In this document: piece after piece, positions 38,183 through 48,962 of the stretch
Layout of the letters: every line of letters begins with the position of its first letter
Position numbering within the stretch: position 1 is the stretch's first letter
NCBI GenBank assembly: GCA_949825025.1
Contig: OX463778.1
Location: 50,616,829-50,680,828, forward strand
Direction: 5' to 3'
Length of the DNA stretch: 64,000 nucleotides
DNA from: Siphlonurus alternatus
Taxonomy: Eukaryota > Arthropoda > Insecta > Ephemeroptera > Siphlonuridae
The notes under the pieces: model-generated
What the model was told of the DNA's origin: nothing
Databases searched by the model: none
The model's input: only the letters and a program-made list of their open reading frames with translations
Translations under genes and position numbers: made by a program

Positions 38183-40288
38183 TTGATGATTCATGAGTAT
38201 GGAAATGTTTTGATAATTTTGGTTACCTCGAAAAGTTAGTTCAAAGTTCATACAAATACATTACATGCAGTTAGTATTATATGTCTGAAACTAAATAACT
38301 TAGTCGTTTTCAAAGTTGCAGAATAACGAGTTGAGTGCTTTTGCCAGTGCGCAAATTTTTAAGAACATGTTTAAGTGACAGTGTGTTGCTCTTAAAAAGG
38401 AATAATATTATTTCATATGTCTCCCAAGGTAAGCTCCAATATTAATATTTTAATCAAAATAAACGACGTATAAAATTCTTTGACTTGCAAAAACCACTTT
38501 TACACCAAGGATTTATTTCTCGTTTTTTTTTTCTGGTAATTATTTGTTATTGGTCGGAAGAAGATTTTTGCTGAAATGAAATCAAAATCGTCCACTGTTC
38601 ATTTAGCTTAATTTTAAATTTATTATATTTATGATAATGCAGCATGCTGCTTTATTATTTTGTTTCAACAGTCATGCAATGTTTATTTGATTATTTGTTT
38701 ATAATTATAAACCCGCACGAGTATAATATATACATATATAAGTATCGACGGAGATATATACTGTTATTTAATAGTGTTAACTAGTGTTTAAAAATTAAAC
38801 ACATAAACAAACATTCCAACATATATTATTAACATTACATGACTGTTTTGCAATAAATATGCAAATAACACAATTTCTTCAAGGAAAATTATAAGATCAA
38901 TTTCCGTTTACTTTTAGACACTAAATTAATTCCGCAAGCGATTTTTTTTTATTGAAGTATATAAGGTGAAATTTAAATTAACGACAAACTTATTTTTAAA
39001 GATTTTCATTTAAGCACTTGCTAATATATTTCTATAAATATGTCGTTTAAATGTCATTAACTGTAAATTTTCCTGTAAGAACTTCAATTTTTTTTACAAG
39101 TCGTTGTACAAATTTGAAATTAAGCCAGTGTGCAGGTCGATCACTTCAGCAAAATGGAAAGTAAATCGTGACGTAATTGACAAGATAAAGTTAGTAGAGT
39201 CACACGTCACAAGTCACATCACGTGATTTCTATCATTGAACGATTTTTTTTTTTTTGTAAATTAATACTGCTGTATCTCTGTTTAATAATTAATTTTTTA
39301 AAACTAATTACAAGAAATGTCTTGAATTAATTCACGTAATTATAACAATATTTTTTTTGTAGTGGTGTGAAAATTAATTACCTGTTATAAGAGATGTTTT
39401 GGATTTTCCCAGTTCATGCATGTTTGCTGGCAATTTCACAGAACATAAAATTGTCATCCCGCGAGAGGGTGGTAATACCCAACAAACAAATTATAATATT
39501 AATTGCGTGTACTTTCTCAAGCAATCTAATTCTAATTGCATTCGACACACTTGCTGAGCACCATTTTCTCCGAGTGCACGCACGCGCATAATTGCCTTTG
39601 TCAACACATCAGAAATTTATTAGGTGTGTCGCTCAAGCTTCTAGGTATTTAAAATATAATGTGGTCCTTTATATTTCCATGAAATATCAGTATCGTGTTA
39701 TATAAGAATCAACTGGATTTGAAAATTTTACTCGTACAGTCAAACAAACGAAAATTTCTCAGCAGGGGTCGGTTTTTTATTTCTAGCTAAATATAAATAT
39801 AGCCTCTACATATATAGCCCCTGTAATTAAAGGACGACACAGCTTAGTTTGTTCGATGATAACCCACTAATAAGTCTCATGCTAACACGCTGCAACTTTT
39901 CTTTTCATTTGAGATTTTCGATTCTCGACAAGAATATGATTTTACTTTTTATCTGCATTTTGTTAGTCATAAGCAAAACAACATTTTTTTTTACAAATTA
40001 GATTGGGATAGCAAATTCTACTTTAATAATACAGAAAGGAGTTGATATATTAAGCGCCTTACAGCGCCGCAACCCTTCGTGCACGTGCATGATACTAACT
40101 TGTAAAATCAAAATTATAATACAGCTCTTTTCGGCCAGGTGTTGAAGTGTATATTATATTAATTATATTTATTTTGATTTGCAATCATTAAAATCAAATA
40201 TACTGTTGCTCAAAGTAGCAGAGATAAGAATGATTTCAGAAAGACTTTCAACAACAGTGAAACTCAATTATTTTTTGTATGAAACATT
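38183..40288. other. AT-rich non-coding region
   Basis: No gene seen. A CACGTGAT-type motif cluster lies near 39,200 (CACACGTCACAAGTCACATC). Otherwise unremarkable. Confidence 0.45.
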
Positions 40289-40643
40289 TTAAGGGTAAGG
40301 TAACGCCACCAATGTTAAAAAAAATCCCTCTCACAAAAATTCTGAAAAAAATTTAAAATGTTCTCCTCTATACCCCCTATCAGTACCTAAAATATCAGGT
40401 ATACAAATACGATCTAGTTTTTGAGTTATAAATTTTTAAAGTTGACTACTTTAACATGGAGAAATGAAACTCCCATGTTAAATTGGTCAACTTTAAAAAT
40501 TCATAACTCAAAAACTAGATCGTATTTGTATACCTGATATTTTAGCTACTGATAGGGGGTGTAGAGGAGAACACTTTAAATTTTTTTCAGAATTTTTGTG
40601 AGAGGGATTTTTTTTAACATTGGTGGCGTTACCTTACCCTTAA
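40289..40643. mobile_element. Palindromic TTAA-flanked foldback element (family A copy 1)
   Basis: TTAA at 40289-40292 and 40640-40643. The ends are GGGTAAGGTAACGCCACCAA and its complement. The arms pair over almost all of the remaining 347 bp, with only the central ATGGAGAAATGAAACTCCCAT loop region unpaired. Nearly identical to the copies at 47655 and 48157, but the centre is in opposite orientation. No open frame. Confidence 0.93.
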
Positions 40644-43059
40644 TATATGAAATAAAAAGTTGAAATGCAAATATATTCATAACCAAAATATTATCTAAAA
40701 TATCTCATTTGCGTCTGTCACAAAATCGCACTGAAGTTGAAGCTGTTTGTACCAAGGTTGTTTCTATTGAAGCTGAATGTTGCTCCAAAATGGGTTATAT
40801 TTTTGCAATTTGATTTAGGGTTTAGAAACTTCAATTTGGCCACAGATTTTACAGCAGAAATGATACAGGAGTGTATATACTCGCGGTCATGCAAGGAAAT
40901 TAGTTGTTGGGTCATTACTCATCTACCAGAATTAATTTGCACGCCTTCTTTCACGACCGCAAAATTCTTGCATGTCTTTTATCATAAGAAACTTTACGTG
41001 TTTAAAAATTGTAAATTCAAAGCAGTGCCCAGGTTATAACAATTGAATTCCAAAATGAATACAACAGCGAAATTTACATTTCTTGGAAAATTACGTTCGA
41101 CTAAAAATTAAAAAATAAATGTTTCCTCAAAGTGACATTTAATTAATATTACCAATATTAATAATACAAACGTTATACATTTGGGAGCAAAGTTTGAAAT
41201 TAACTCTTGAGTTGATTATAAGTAAAGTAAGAATTGTAACATTGTAATGCATCATGCAATAAATTACGTAATGATTTTTGGCATAACAATTTGTTACATA
41301 AAATACCGCTATAGTTTTTTTTAATTCAATTTCTTTGTCAATATTTAATAGTCCATTAATTCAGATTCAGAGAGCGTTGAATGACGTAAAGCACAGTCAG
41401 TTCTTTTGTTGTCACTGATGTTGTTATATGATACAAAATTATATACTATAGAAAATCCGATTGAGTCGAATAATACGAATAATCTTATATTTAAATAAGC
41501 TATTTCTACATAATAATTAATTGTTTAGAATATCAGGAGAATTCGTAATGTATATAGAGAAAGGTTACAGTTTGCCACCCTCACGCGATGTGTGTGAAAT
41601 CGGGCGAGGCTTAATTTCCCAGCATTTTCAGGTTTTATTAACTGCGATGAAGCCTTTGTACACGTTACGTAACAGGTCATATGCGCACGCAGTTCACCAG
41701 CAAGACGTAAAAGACAGGTCGGCCGATTTACGTGTTATATAACGTCCGGACGAACGAGGTAAACCGTCAGTGGGTCAATCACCGCGCGGCAGCGACCTCT
41801 GAAGGAGGGGCCCTTACCTTTCAATTCCATGGCACAGAGTGAAAAAAAACAAAAAAATAATAATTGGTTTAAAAATACAACATGTTTAAATATAAAGGTT
41901 AGCTTGTACTTGTATTGATTATGCAGTATAATTAACATTTATGGACAATTTACTAAGACATTATAATACTAATACACAATTACAGTAGGTAATTTATATT
42001 GAAGTGCTTTTTATTACAATATTATACTGTATAACTCAAGGTATCCTATATATTCATACAATTTTGTTATTAAACTTTAATAGAAAACTATTGTAATTGT
42101 GAATCAATCATACAGCAAAATTGTGCCTTTATAAACACAGTTTTATTATTTCATACTTTTTTTTTTATATATCTGGATATATTCAGTTTGGGAAATTTTT
42201 TGACACGAAGCTTTAATATAAATGTATGATTAAACTTTTTTATAAACAAAAAAGATGTTATACTTTCCTCTGCAATAAAAAGTCTGCATAAAATTAGAAA
42301 TTGCAGAGAAATTCAATTTATTCAATAAAAAAATTGCATATATAGAGCATTATTTCCTTCGCATATTTTGTAGTAACAATTTTCTTATTGTTGTTGAAGA
42401 GCAGGATATCTGTTTGCGCGTCACGATCGACTCTCATTGATTGCCAAATTTGAGACATGTAATAAATCTCGGCTACATCAGACGGCTAACTTATACTGAA
42501 ACATTAAAAATAAACTTAATATACATTTTATTGTAGCTTTGTAAATTTTAAGTTAAAAGTAGAATCCATTAACGTAAAAAAACAATAATGCTATAATAAT
42601 GTATATAAGTCTATATAAAAATAGTTAACAAGTTGAAAAAATGACGCAACAAGTTTGATGATATTTTATGAAGACGACAACATTTTTTTTTCAGCAGTAG
42701 CCCCTTGGGTAAATAAAAATTGTCACATACACGGAAGCTTTTCGATGGTCTAAAGTGACCTTTGTTACTGCAAAATTTGGCTCTTGTGTTTAAAACTAAA
42801 AAGTACTTTCAATTTTATAATATTTATTTGTATATCTCTTTACGTATAACATATACGCGCAGGTTTAAAAATATTTATTTGAGTTCAATTTTATCAAGGG
42901 AGTTGTCAATAAAAGTGGAACAATTTTATTTTTAAGTTATCTCAGCTTACACCCTTTTTTTCTATCTCACAATTGTTATTAAGTATGTGTCATAATTATA
43001 TTCGATTACAATACCGGTTAATACCTTCAGCCTAAAATTGTGATGTAATTTTATTCTAA
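40644..43059. other. AT-rich non-coding region with one GC-richer stretch
   Basis: At 41,560-41,820 the GC content rises and there are several ACGT cores (GTTACGTAACAGGTCATATG). A 73-codon frame there has no domain. The rest is AT-rich with no gene. Confidence 0.45.
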
Positions 43060-43452
43060 CAATAGACAATAATGGTTGCATTTTTTTATTTCATAATTAG
43101 AAAATATACCTAAAATTATGCTTTTCTGAATTTTTTCGGAATTTTTGGAGTGCGGGAACTAATTTTCAAAAAATATTTAAAATACCTGAATTTGGGTGGT
43201 ACACCTGATAGGACAACCGTGACGTCATTTGTCGTGCTGTGATTGGCTGTTGATGATGTCACGGCTGCTGTGATTGGCTGTCAATGACGTCACGGTTGTC
43301 CCATCAGGTGCACCACCCAAATTCAGACATTTTAAATATTTTTTTAAAATTAGTTCCCGCGCTCCAAAAAATCCGAAAAATATCAGAAAAGCATTATTTA
43401 ATGTATATTTCCTAATTATGAAATAAAAAAATGCAACCATTATTGTCTATTG
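43060..43452. mobile_element. Palindromic foldback element (family D) carrying CRE and CCAAT motifs
   Basis: Ends CAATAGACAAT and ATTGTCTATTG. The arms pair through to a centre at about 43,245. Inside the pairing lie TGACGTCA at two places, TGATGTCA once, and ATTGGCT (inverted CCAAT) twice. Arm motifs GAATTTTTTCGG and GGGAACTA relate it to the element at 19123. It ends 318 bp upstream of transporter exon 43771. Confidence 0.9.
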
Positions 43453-43770
43453 AGGTGTGTACTTTACATATAATGACTTGAACGAGCATATTATATAATA
43501 TTAAAATTCACCCTTCCTCTCCCGTTATTTAAAATGAAAATATTTGGTGCACTGTTTTTACAAGAGGAGGAGGATGTTCAGTTAATTGGCACCCTAAAAA
43601 ATTTCCATTTCCTCATCAAGATTGACGAGATGACATCGATGTAATTGTTATTATCTTTTGGTCAGGCATGTTTTCAGGGCCCGTTCAGTGACTTAGATTT
43701 ACGTTGAATTTTCAGTGACAAAGTTGTCATAAGAATCGAGTGTTGTAACACGTGTCACGTGTATGTGCAG

Positions 43771-45830
43771 GTCGGAGCGGCGCTGGTTGCGCACGGCCAC
43801 TCGGTGTCGGTGGGCGTGTGCCAGGGCTTCTCGGCCGTCCTGCTACCTCAACTGGCCGCCCCGGACACCGACCTCAGCGCCATCACCGCGGAGCAGGCCT
43901 CCTGGATCGGTGAGGCCACTTACCCTGATAATTTAATGTTGTGAGCAAGGAATTGCGTCAAATTATCAATTTCAAAAATATTATGCATAAAATAATATTA
44001 TAAATAATAAACAATTAACTGACTGCATGATCATGTATTTATTTTAACATTCGGAGAAAAGAAAAGCACACGTACGTACGATAAAATTGGTTTCCATCTG
44101 ACAGTCTCGTCAATTATGTGCAGTTTTATTATAGCTATGTAATTAAGCAAAAAGGGAGGAAAAGCAAAAAGAATTACGGTTTTTTATTATACCTATATAT
44201 TATATGCTTTTTCTCTGCAACATTCGTTTAAAAAACGAAAACCTTTTACCAATGATTTTTTTTTTTTTGCAACATTTTTATCTACATATTTTATTTATTT
44301 ACAATTTTTTTAGCACTAATTTAACAAATCGAGTTATGGATAGTTAAATAAATTTGTATTTTGCACACAACATGGTTGTATAATAAAATATAAATTATCA
44401 CACTTTAAACTCGTTATATAAAATAATAATTGTCTAACAGATTGATGTATTTTATTATACTGTGATATAAGTGCTGTAATATGATATGATGTCATAATTC
44501 ACAGCAGTTAATTAATTTACAAGACGTCTTGAGCAGCCAGTTAACCTCTAGTAGGCAGTTGAATGGCGGGCGCGATTTAGACTGAATGGCAAGCTAACTG
44601 GACGCAAGGCCAAGGCTCAAAGTGATATCCCTTCCTTCTTCCGTGCTTGTATGTATATGATCGTTTCCTTGCCGGGCAGTCCCCCAAGGTTTACATGGAC
44701 GCTCCAGACGATCGCAATATTGTAATCTGATCTTTTCAGCATTGAAAATCCAGTTAGAGAGAACAGGCACGTGCGATTTCTCTTTAGCTAATTAAAGTAA
44801 AAAAAAAGAGGGACCATTCTTACAAAAGAAGGATAAAGGAAGGTTTTAAAAGAAGCGATCTGATATTATTTTATGGGTCATATAGTTCGTATTGTAAATA
44901 AACATTCGTTGAATTTCTTTTCCATAATTTGTATGTTACGTAACATAACTGTTGGTGTTTACAGCCGCGCTGGGAGTGATCTCTAATCCTCTGGGAGCTC
45001 TGCTGGGCGGTGCGCTGGCCGACTCGCTCGGCAGGCGCTCTTCGTTGATCGCCGCCTCGTTGCCGTACGTGGCGGGGTGGCTACTCATCGGCTTTGCACC
45101 CGACCTGCAGTGGCTTGGTGCCGGCAGATTCGTGACCGGTCTCGCCGTGGGTATGGGCTCCGTCAGCTACGTTTACGTGGCCGAAGTGAGCGGGGCGACT
45201 CAGCGTGGCATCCTGGCAGCGTGTGCCCCCGTGCTCGTCTCGCTTGGCGTACTGGCAGTATATGCGTTCGGCGCGGCGCTTCACTGGCGCTGCGTGGCTC
45301 TTCTTGCGGCCGGCGTGGCATCGATCACGGGCTTGGCCGTGCTGCTTTTGCCTGAGAGTCCACCGTGGCTGCTGGAGCACGGACGTGTCGACGAAGCACG
45401 CAAGGCTCTCTCGTGGCTCAGGCAGTCTCCAGAGGTCGCCAATGATGAACTGGAGCACATGCAGATTGAGAGAGCGGCCGCAGTAGAAAACACCAAGGAA
45501 GAAAAATTGAACAGGTCAGCACTCAATCACTCATGTGTCCGCGGCTTGCCAAAATATTGGCAAATAATCGATTCACTGGCATTATATACCACAAAAACTT
45601 CAATCAATGCTCAGCAGGAGCAACAATTTGTGTAAGATCTGTAAAAGAGGGAGAGAGTGAAACGTGAAATATCCAAAAATATTATTAACTTATTTGCATG
45701 CATTAAAAAACGTTGAAAGTGTAGCGCCTATTACGTAAGCAACCAACAGAGCTTTTGTGTATTGCGGGCTAGCCTACATACGTTACTTACGAGTAATAAA
45801 ATTAATTCTGCCAATTAGATTTTTTTAAAG

Positions 45831-45863
<33 letters not shown>

Positions 45864-46025
45864 CATTAAAAATATAATAATTATTATACCCCACAGGTAA
45901 TTAATATAATATAATTTGAATACCAAATCTAATAATCTATTTATTTTGCCTATCTTTTTTTCATTTTTTTTTTCTTTTTTATAATTAATCTTTATTAAAG
46001 TAATTTACATCAAAATTTCAAAATA

Positions 46026-46060
<35 letters not shown>

Positions 46061-46997
46061 AACTTTTAATATCCTAGATATATATTGTACACTGAAGATG
46101 TTTTATATTGAAATTGAAGGGGTTTTAGTACTTTTCTTATCCCACTTATATTTTTGAAAGAAAAATGTTCTTATAGCTGTATAATGTTATTTTGATTAAT
46201 GCAACCTTTAATTAAAACATATTTTTAATCTATTTTTCAGGACCCACTGTCTTTCCACTGCATCTGAACCCACAGTATGGAAACCCTTCTTCATCTTGAT
46301 AGCATTCTTTTTATTCCAAGAAGGCTCTGGTATTTACGTCATTTTATTCTACGCGGTTGATTTCTTCCGTGAGGTGGGGACGAGCGTTGATGAGTCCATG
46401 GCGTCCATCAGTGTTGGAGCGGCGAGACTCGTGATGAGCGTGGTTGGTGCCGTGCTGCTCGGTCGGTTCGGTCGCAGGACTCTCGCGATCGCCTCCGCCA
46501 TCGGCATGACGGTCACCATGGCGGTCACGTCTGGCTACGAGTTCTCGTTCAACGGAGTCGCCATCAGCACCAGACCGATCGCCTGGCTGCCCGCAGTGTG
46601 TATTTTGTTACATGTTTGTGTGAGTATGCTGGGAATGCTTCAACTACCGTGGATCATGACAAGCGAGTTGTTTCCACTTAAAGTCAGAAGTTTAGCATGT
46701 GGACTAGTAACAGCTGTAGCCCATCTTCTTATTTTTGCATCAGTTAAAACTTATCCAAGTTTAGTTCATGTTTTGGGAATGTCTGGAACATTAACTTTTT
46801 TTGCAACTGCATCATTTTTGGGTGCTATATTTGCTTATACATTATTACCAGAAACAAAAGGTAAAACTTTGAATGAAATTGAAAATGAATTTAAAAGAGT
46901 TGACAAACAAAAAGTACTCCCAATATTCAATAAAGAAATCTTTACAATTGACGATATGTCAGTTCAGTTAAGGAAATTTAACTCAAATATTGTTTAA
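43771..46997 (+). CDS. MFS sugar transporter, facilitated trehalose/hexose transporter type (Tret1-like)
   Basis: Integral plasma-membrane sugar facilitator with 12 predicted helices. Exons: 43771-43909, 44965-45514, 46241-46997. GT..AG borders and phases agree, giving 481 aa from the first certain exon and about 504 with the candidate 5' exon at 17706. Membrane segment 1 is VGAALVAHGHSVSVGVCQGF with LLPQL, and EQASWI follows. Loop 2-3 has DSLGRRSS, and segment 4 lies near GRFVTGLAVGMGSVSYVYVA. PESPPWLLEHGR, the central sugar-transporter signature, is next. The second half has FQEGSGIYVILFYAVDFFRE, then GRFGRRT, and ends with PETKGKTLNEIENEF before a short cytosolic tail. The start codon is not in the first exon; the phase-0 acceptor at 43771 requires an upstream exon. 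From about 46,600 to the stop, codon use becomes much more AT-rich than in the preceding part of the same exon. AATAAA occurs at 47378-47383. Confidence 0.93.
45838..46062. repeat. Two (TA)n microsatellites in the transporter's last intron
   Basis: AT/TA dinucleotide tracts at about 45,838-45,863 and 46,027-46,062, separated by AT-rich sequence. Confidence 0.8.
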
Positions 46998-47654
46998 ATA
47001 TGAAATTTAAAAATATATTTATCATTATATTTAAATTAAAGTATTTATAATTTGGTTTTACAAACACCTTGCTTGGTATTTACTATTTAATAGTTGATGC
47101 AAAAGTTTTAATTTTACGAAATGATTTCAATTTTAATGGATGTATTACATTGTGCCGAGTGAATGAATAGTTAAGTTATGAATGAAAATTTTTAATTTAA
47201 TTTTTTAAAGTATTGTGTGCTGTAATTTTAAGTACAATATTAAATATTATGCACAACATGGACCTCGTCTGAGAATATAACTGTTTAATACATCATCTTT
47301 AGAGGCTCACAAAAAAAAAAAAGAGGCTAATATATTATAATATATGATATAGGGTATAAGTTTGGTAGAATATATATAATAAACTTGATGTTAACTAAAA
47401 AGATGATTATATGTTACTTAAAATTAATTAATTTATCAATTGAAGTATTGCTCTTTCAAGACTTACGTTGTTACGTTATGTATTTTCTTATGGTCCAGCA
47501 AGACCGCTGACTGATCAGTACCTTTTTTTTTTATATATACATACTTTTAGTATCTTAGATAAAACAAATTCTAATTAACATCAACCGTCAACATTCAATA
47601 ACATAAGCATGAACATTATCATTGTGTTTCATGTTACAAGAAGTTCGTGTTAAT
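46998..47654. other. 3' flank of the transporter gene
   Basis: AT-rich DNA with probable 3' UTR. No gene. Confidence 0.5.
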
Positions 47655-48012
47655 TTAAGGGTAAGGTAACGCCACCAATGTTAAAAAAAAATCCCTCTCA
47701 CAAAAATTCTGAAAAAAATTTAAAATGTTCTCCTCTACACCCCCTATCAGTAGCTAAAATATCAGGTATACAAATACGATCTAGTTTTTGAGTTATGAAT
47801 TTTTAAAGTTGACTAATTTAACATGGGAATTCCATTTCTCCATGTTAAATTAGCCAACTTTAAAAGTTCATAACTCAAAAACTATAGATCGTATTTGTAT
47901 ACCTGATATTTTAGCTACTGATAGGGGGTGTAGAGGAGAACATTTTAAATTTTTTTCAGAATTTTTGTGAGAGGGATTTTTTTTAACATTGGTGGCGTTA
48001 CCTTACCCTTAA
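47655..48012. mobile_element. Palindromic TTAA-flanked foldback element (family A copy 2)
   Basis: TTAA at 47655-47658 and 48009-48012, with termini GGGTAAGGTAACGCCACCAA as in the copies at 40289 and 48157. The central loop reads ATGGGAATTCCATTTCTCCA. Near-identity to the other copies points to recent activity or conversion. Confidence 0.93.
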
Positions 48013-48156
48013 TTTAAGTAAATAAGAGGTAAAAATATTACATGTTATGTGTTGGCAGTTGATGCACTGGTTATTGGTAAATGCATTTCCTACTACTATG
48101 TACATGAAATATGTGAAAAAAGAAAGTCTTTCAACTTCAACCAGTAATGTTTTTGT
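48013..48156. other. Spacer between two family A elements
   Basis: 144 bp of unique-looking AT-rich DNA. No feature. Confidence 0.6.
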
Positions 48157-48511
48157 TTAAGGGTAAGGTAACGCCACCAATGTTAAAAAAAATCCCTCTC
48201 ACAAAAATTCTGAAAAAAATTTAAAATGTTCTCCTCTACACCCCCTATCAGTAGCTAAAATATCAGGTATACAAATACGATCTAGTTTTTGAGTTATGAA
48301 TTTTTAAAGTTGACCAATTTAACATGGGAGTTTCATTTCTCCATGTTAAAGTAGTCAACTTTAAAATTTTATAACTCAAAAACTAGATCGTATTTGTATA
48401 CCTGATATTTTAGGTACTGATAGGGGGTATAGAGGAGAACATTTTAAATTTTTTTCAGAATTTTTGTGAGAGGGATTTTTTTTAACATTGGTGGCGTTAC
48501 CTTACCCTTAA
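48157..48511. mobile_element. Palindromic TTAA-flanked foldback element (family A copy 3)
   Basis: TTAA at 48157-48160 and 48508-48511. Same ends and arms as copies 1 and 2, in the same central orientation as copy 2. Only 144 bp separates it from copy 2. Confidence 0.93.
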
Positions 48512-48573
48512 TTTTAATTATATAATTTATTACTATTTTATTTAAAAATAATTTATAGATCAATGAAACTGTT

Positions 48574-48962
48574 TTAAGGTAGAGATAACACGAATAAACT
48601 GATTGACGTAGTCCCCTTTGATTAACATGCAAACCTTAGCAAATTCACAAAAATTCTGACATTTGTTTGAGAAGCAGATTTTAGTGCCTATAATTAAGCC
48701 ATAGAAAGAAATTTAAAACAATTTAACGAGCCAATTTTTTTTAATTAAGATTTTAGTGTGTCTCTCCATGGGAAAGCCCTATGCTAAAAATTAAAAAAAA
48801 AAAAAAAAAAAAAATTGTTTAATTGTTTTGAAATTTCTTTCTATGGCTTTTAGGCTTTTCTGCCTCTCAAAAAAATTTCAGAATTTTTGTGATTTTGCCA
48901 AGGTATCATGTTAATCAAAGGGGATTACGTTGAACAGCTGATTCGTGTTATCTCTATCTTAA
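48574..48962. mobile_element. Palindromic TTAA-flanked foldback element (B-type copy 3)
   Basis: TTAA at 48574-48577 and 48959-48962. The ends are GGTAGAGATAACACGAATAA and CGTGTTATCTCTATC. The arms match the 16779 and 27807 copies, with more substitutions and an expanded A-run in the middle. Confidence 0.88.

Noticed and set aside
45077..45526. Overlapping frames of 81-125 codons on both strands
   Set aside because: Shadows of the GC-rich transporter exon; only the frame with sugar-transporter motifs is continuous with flanking exons.
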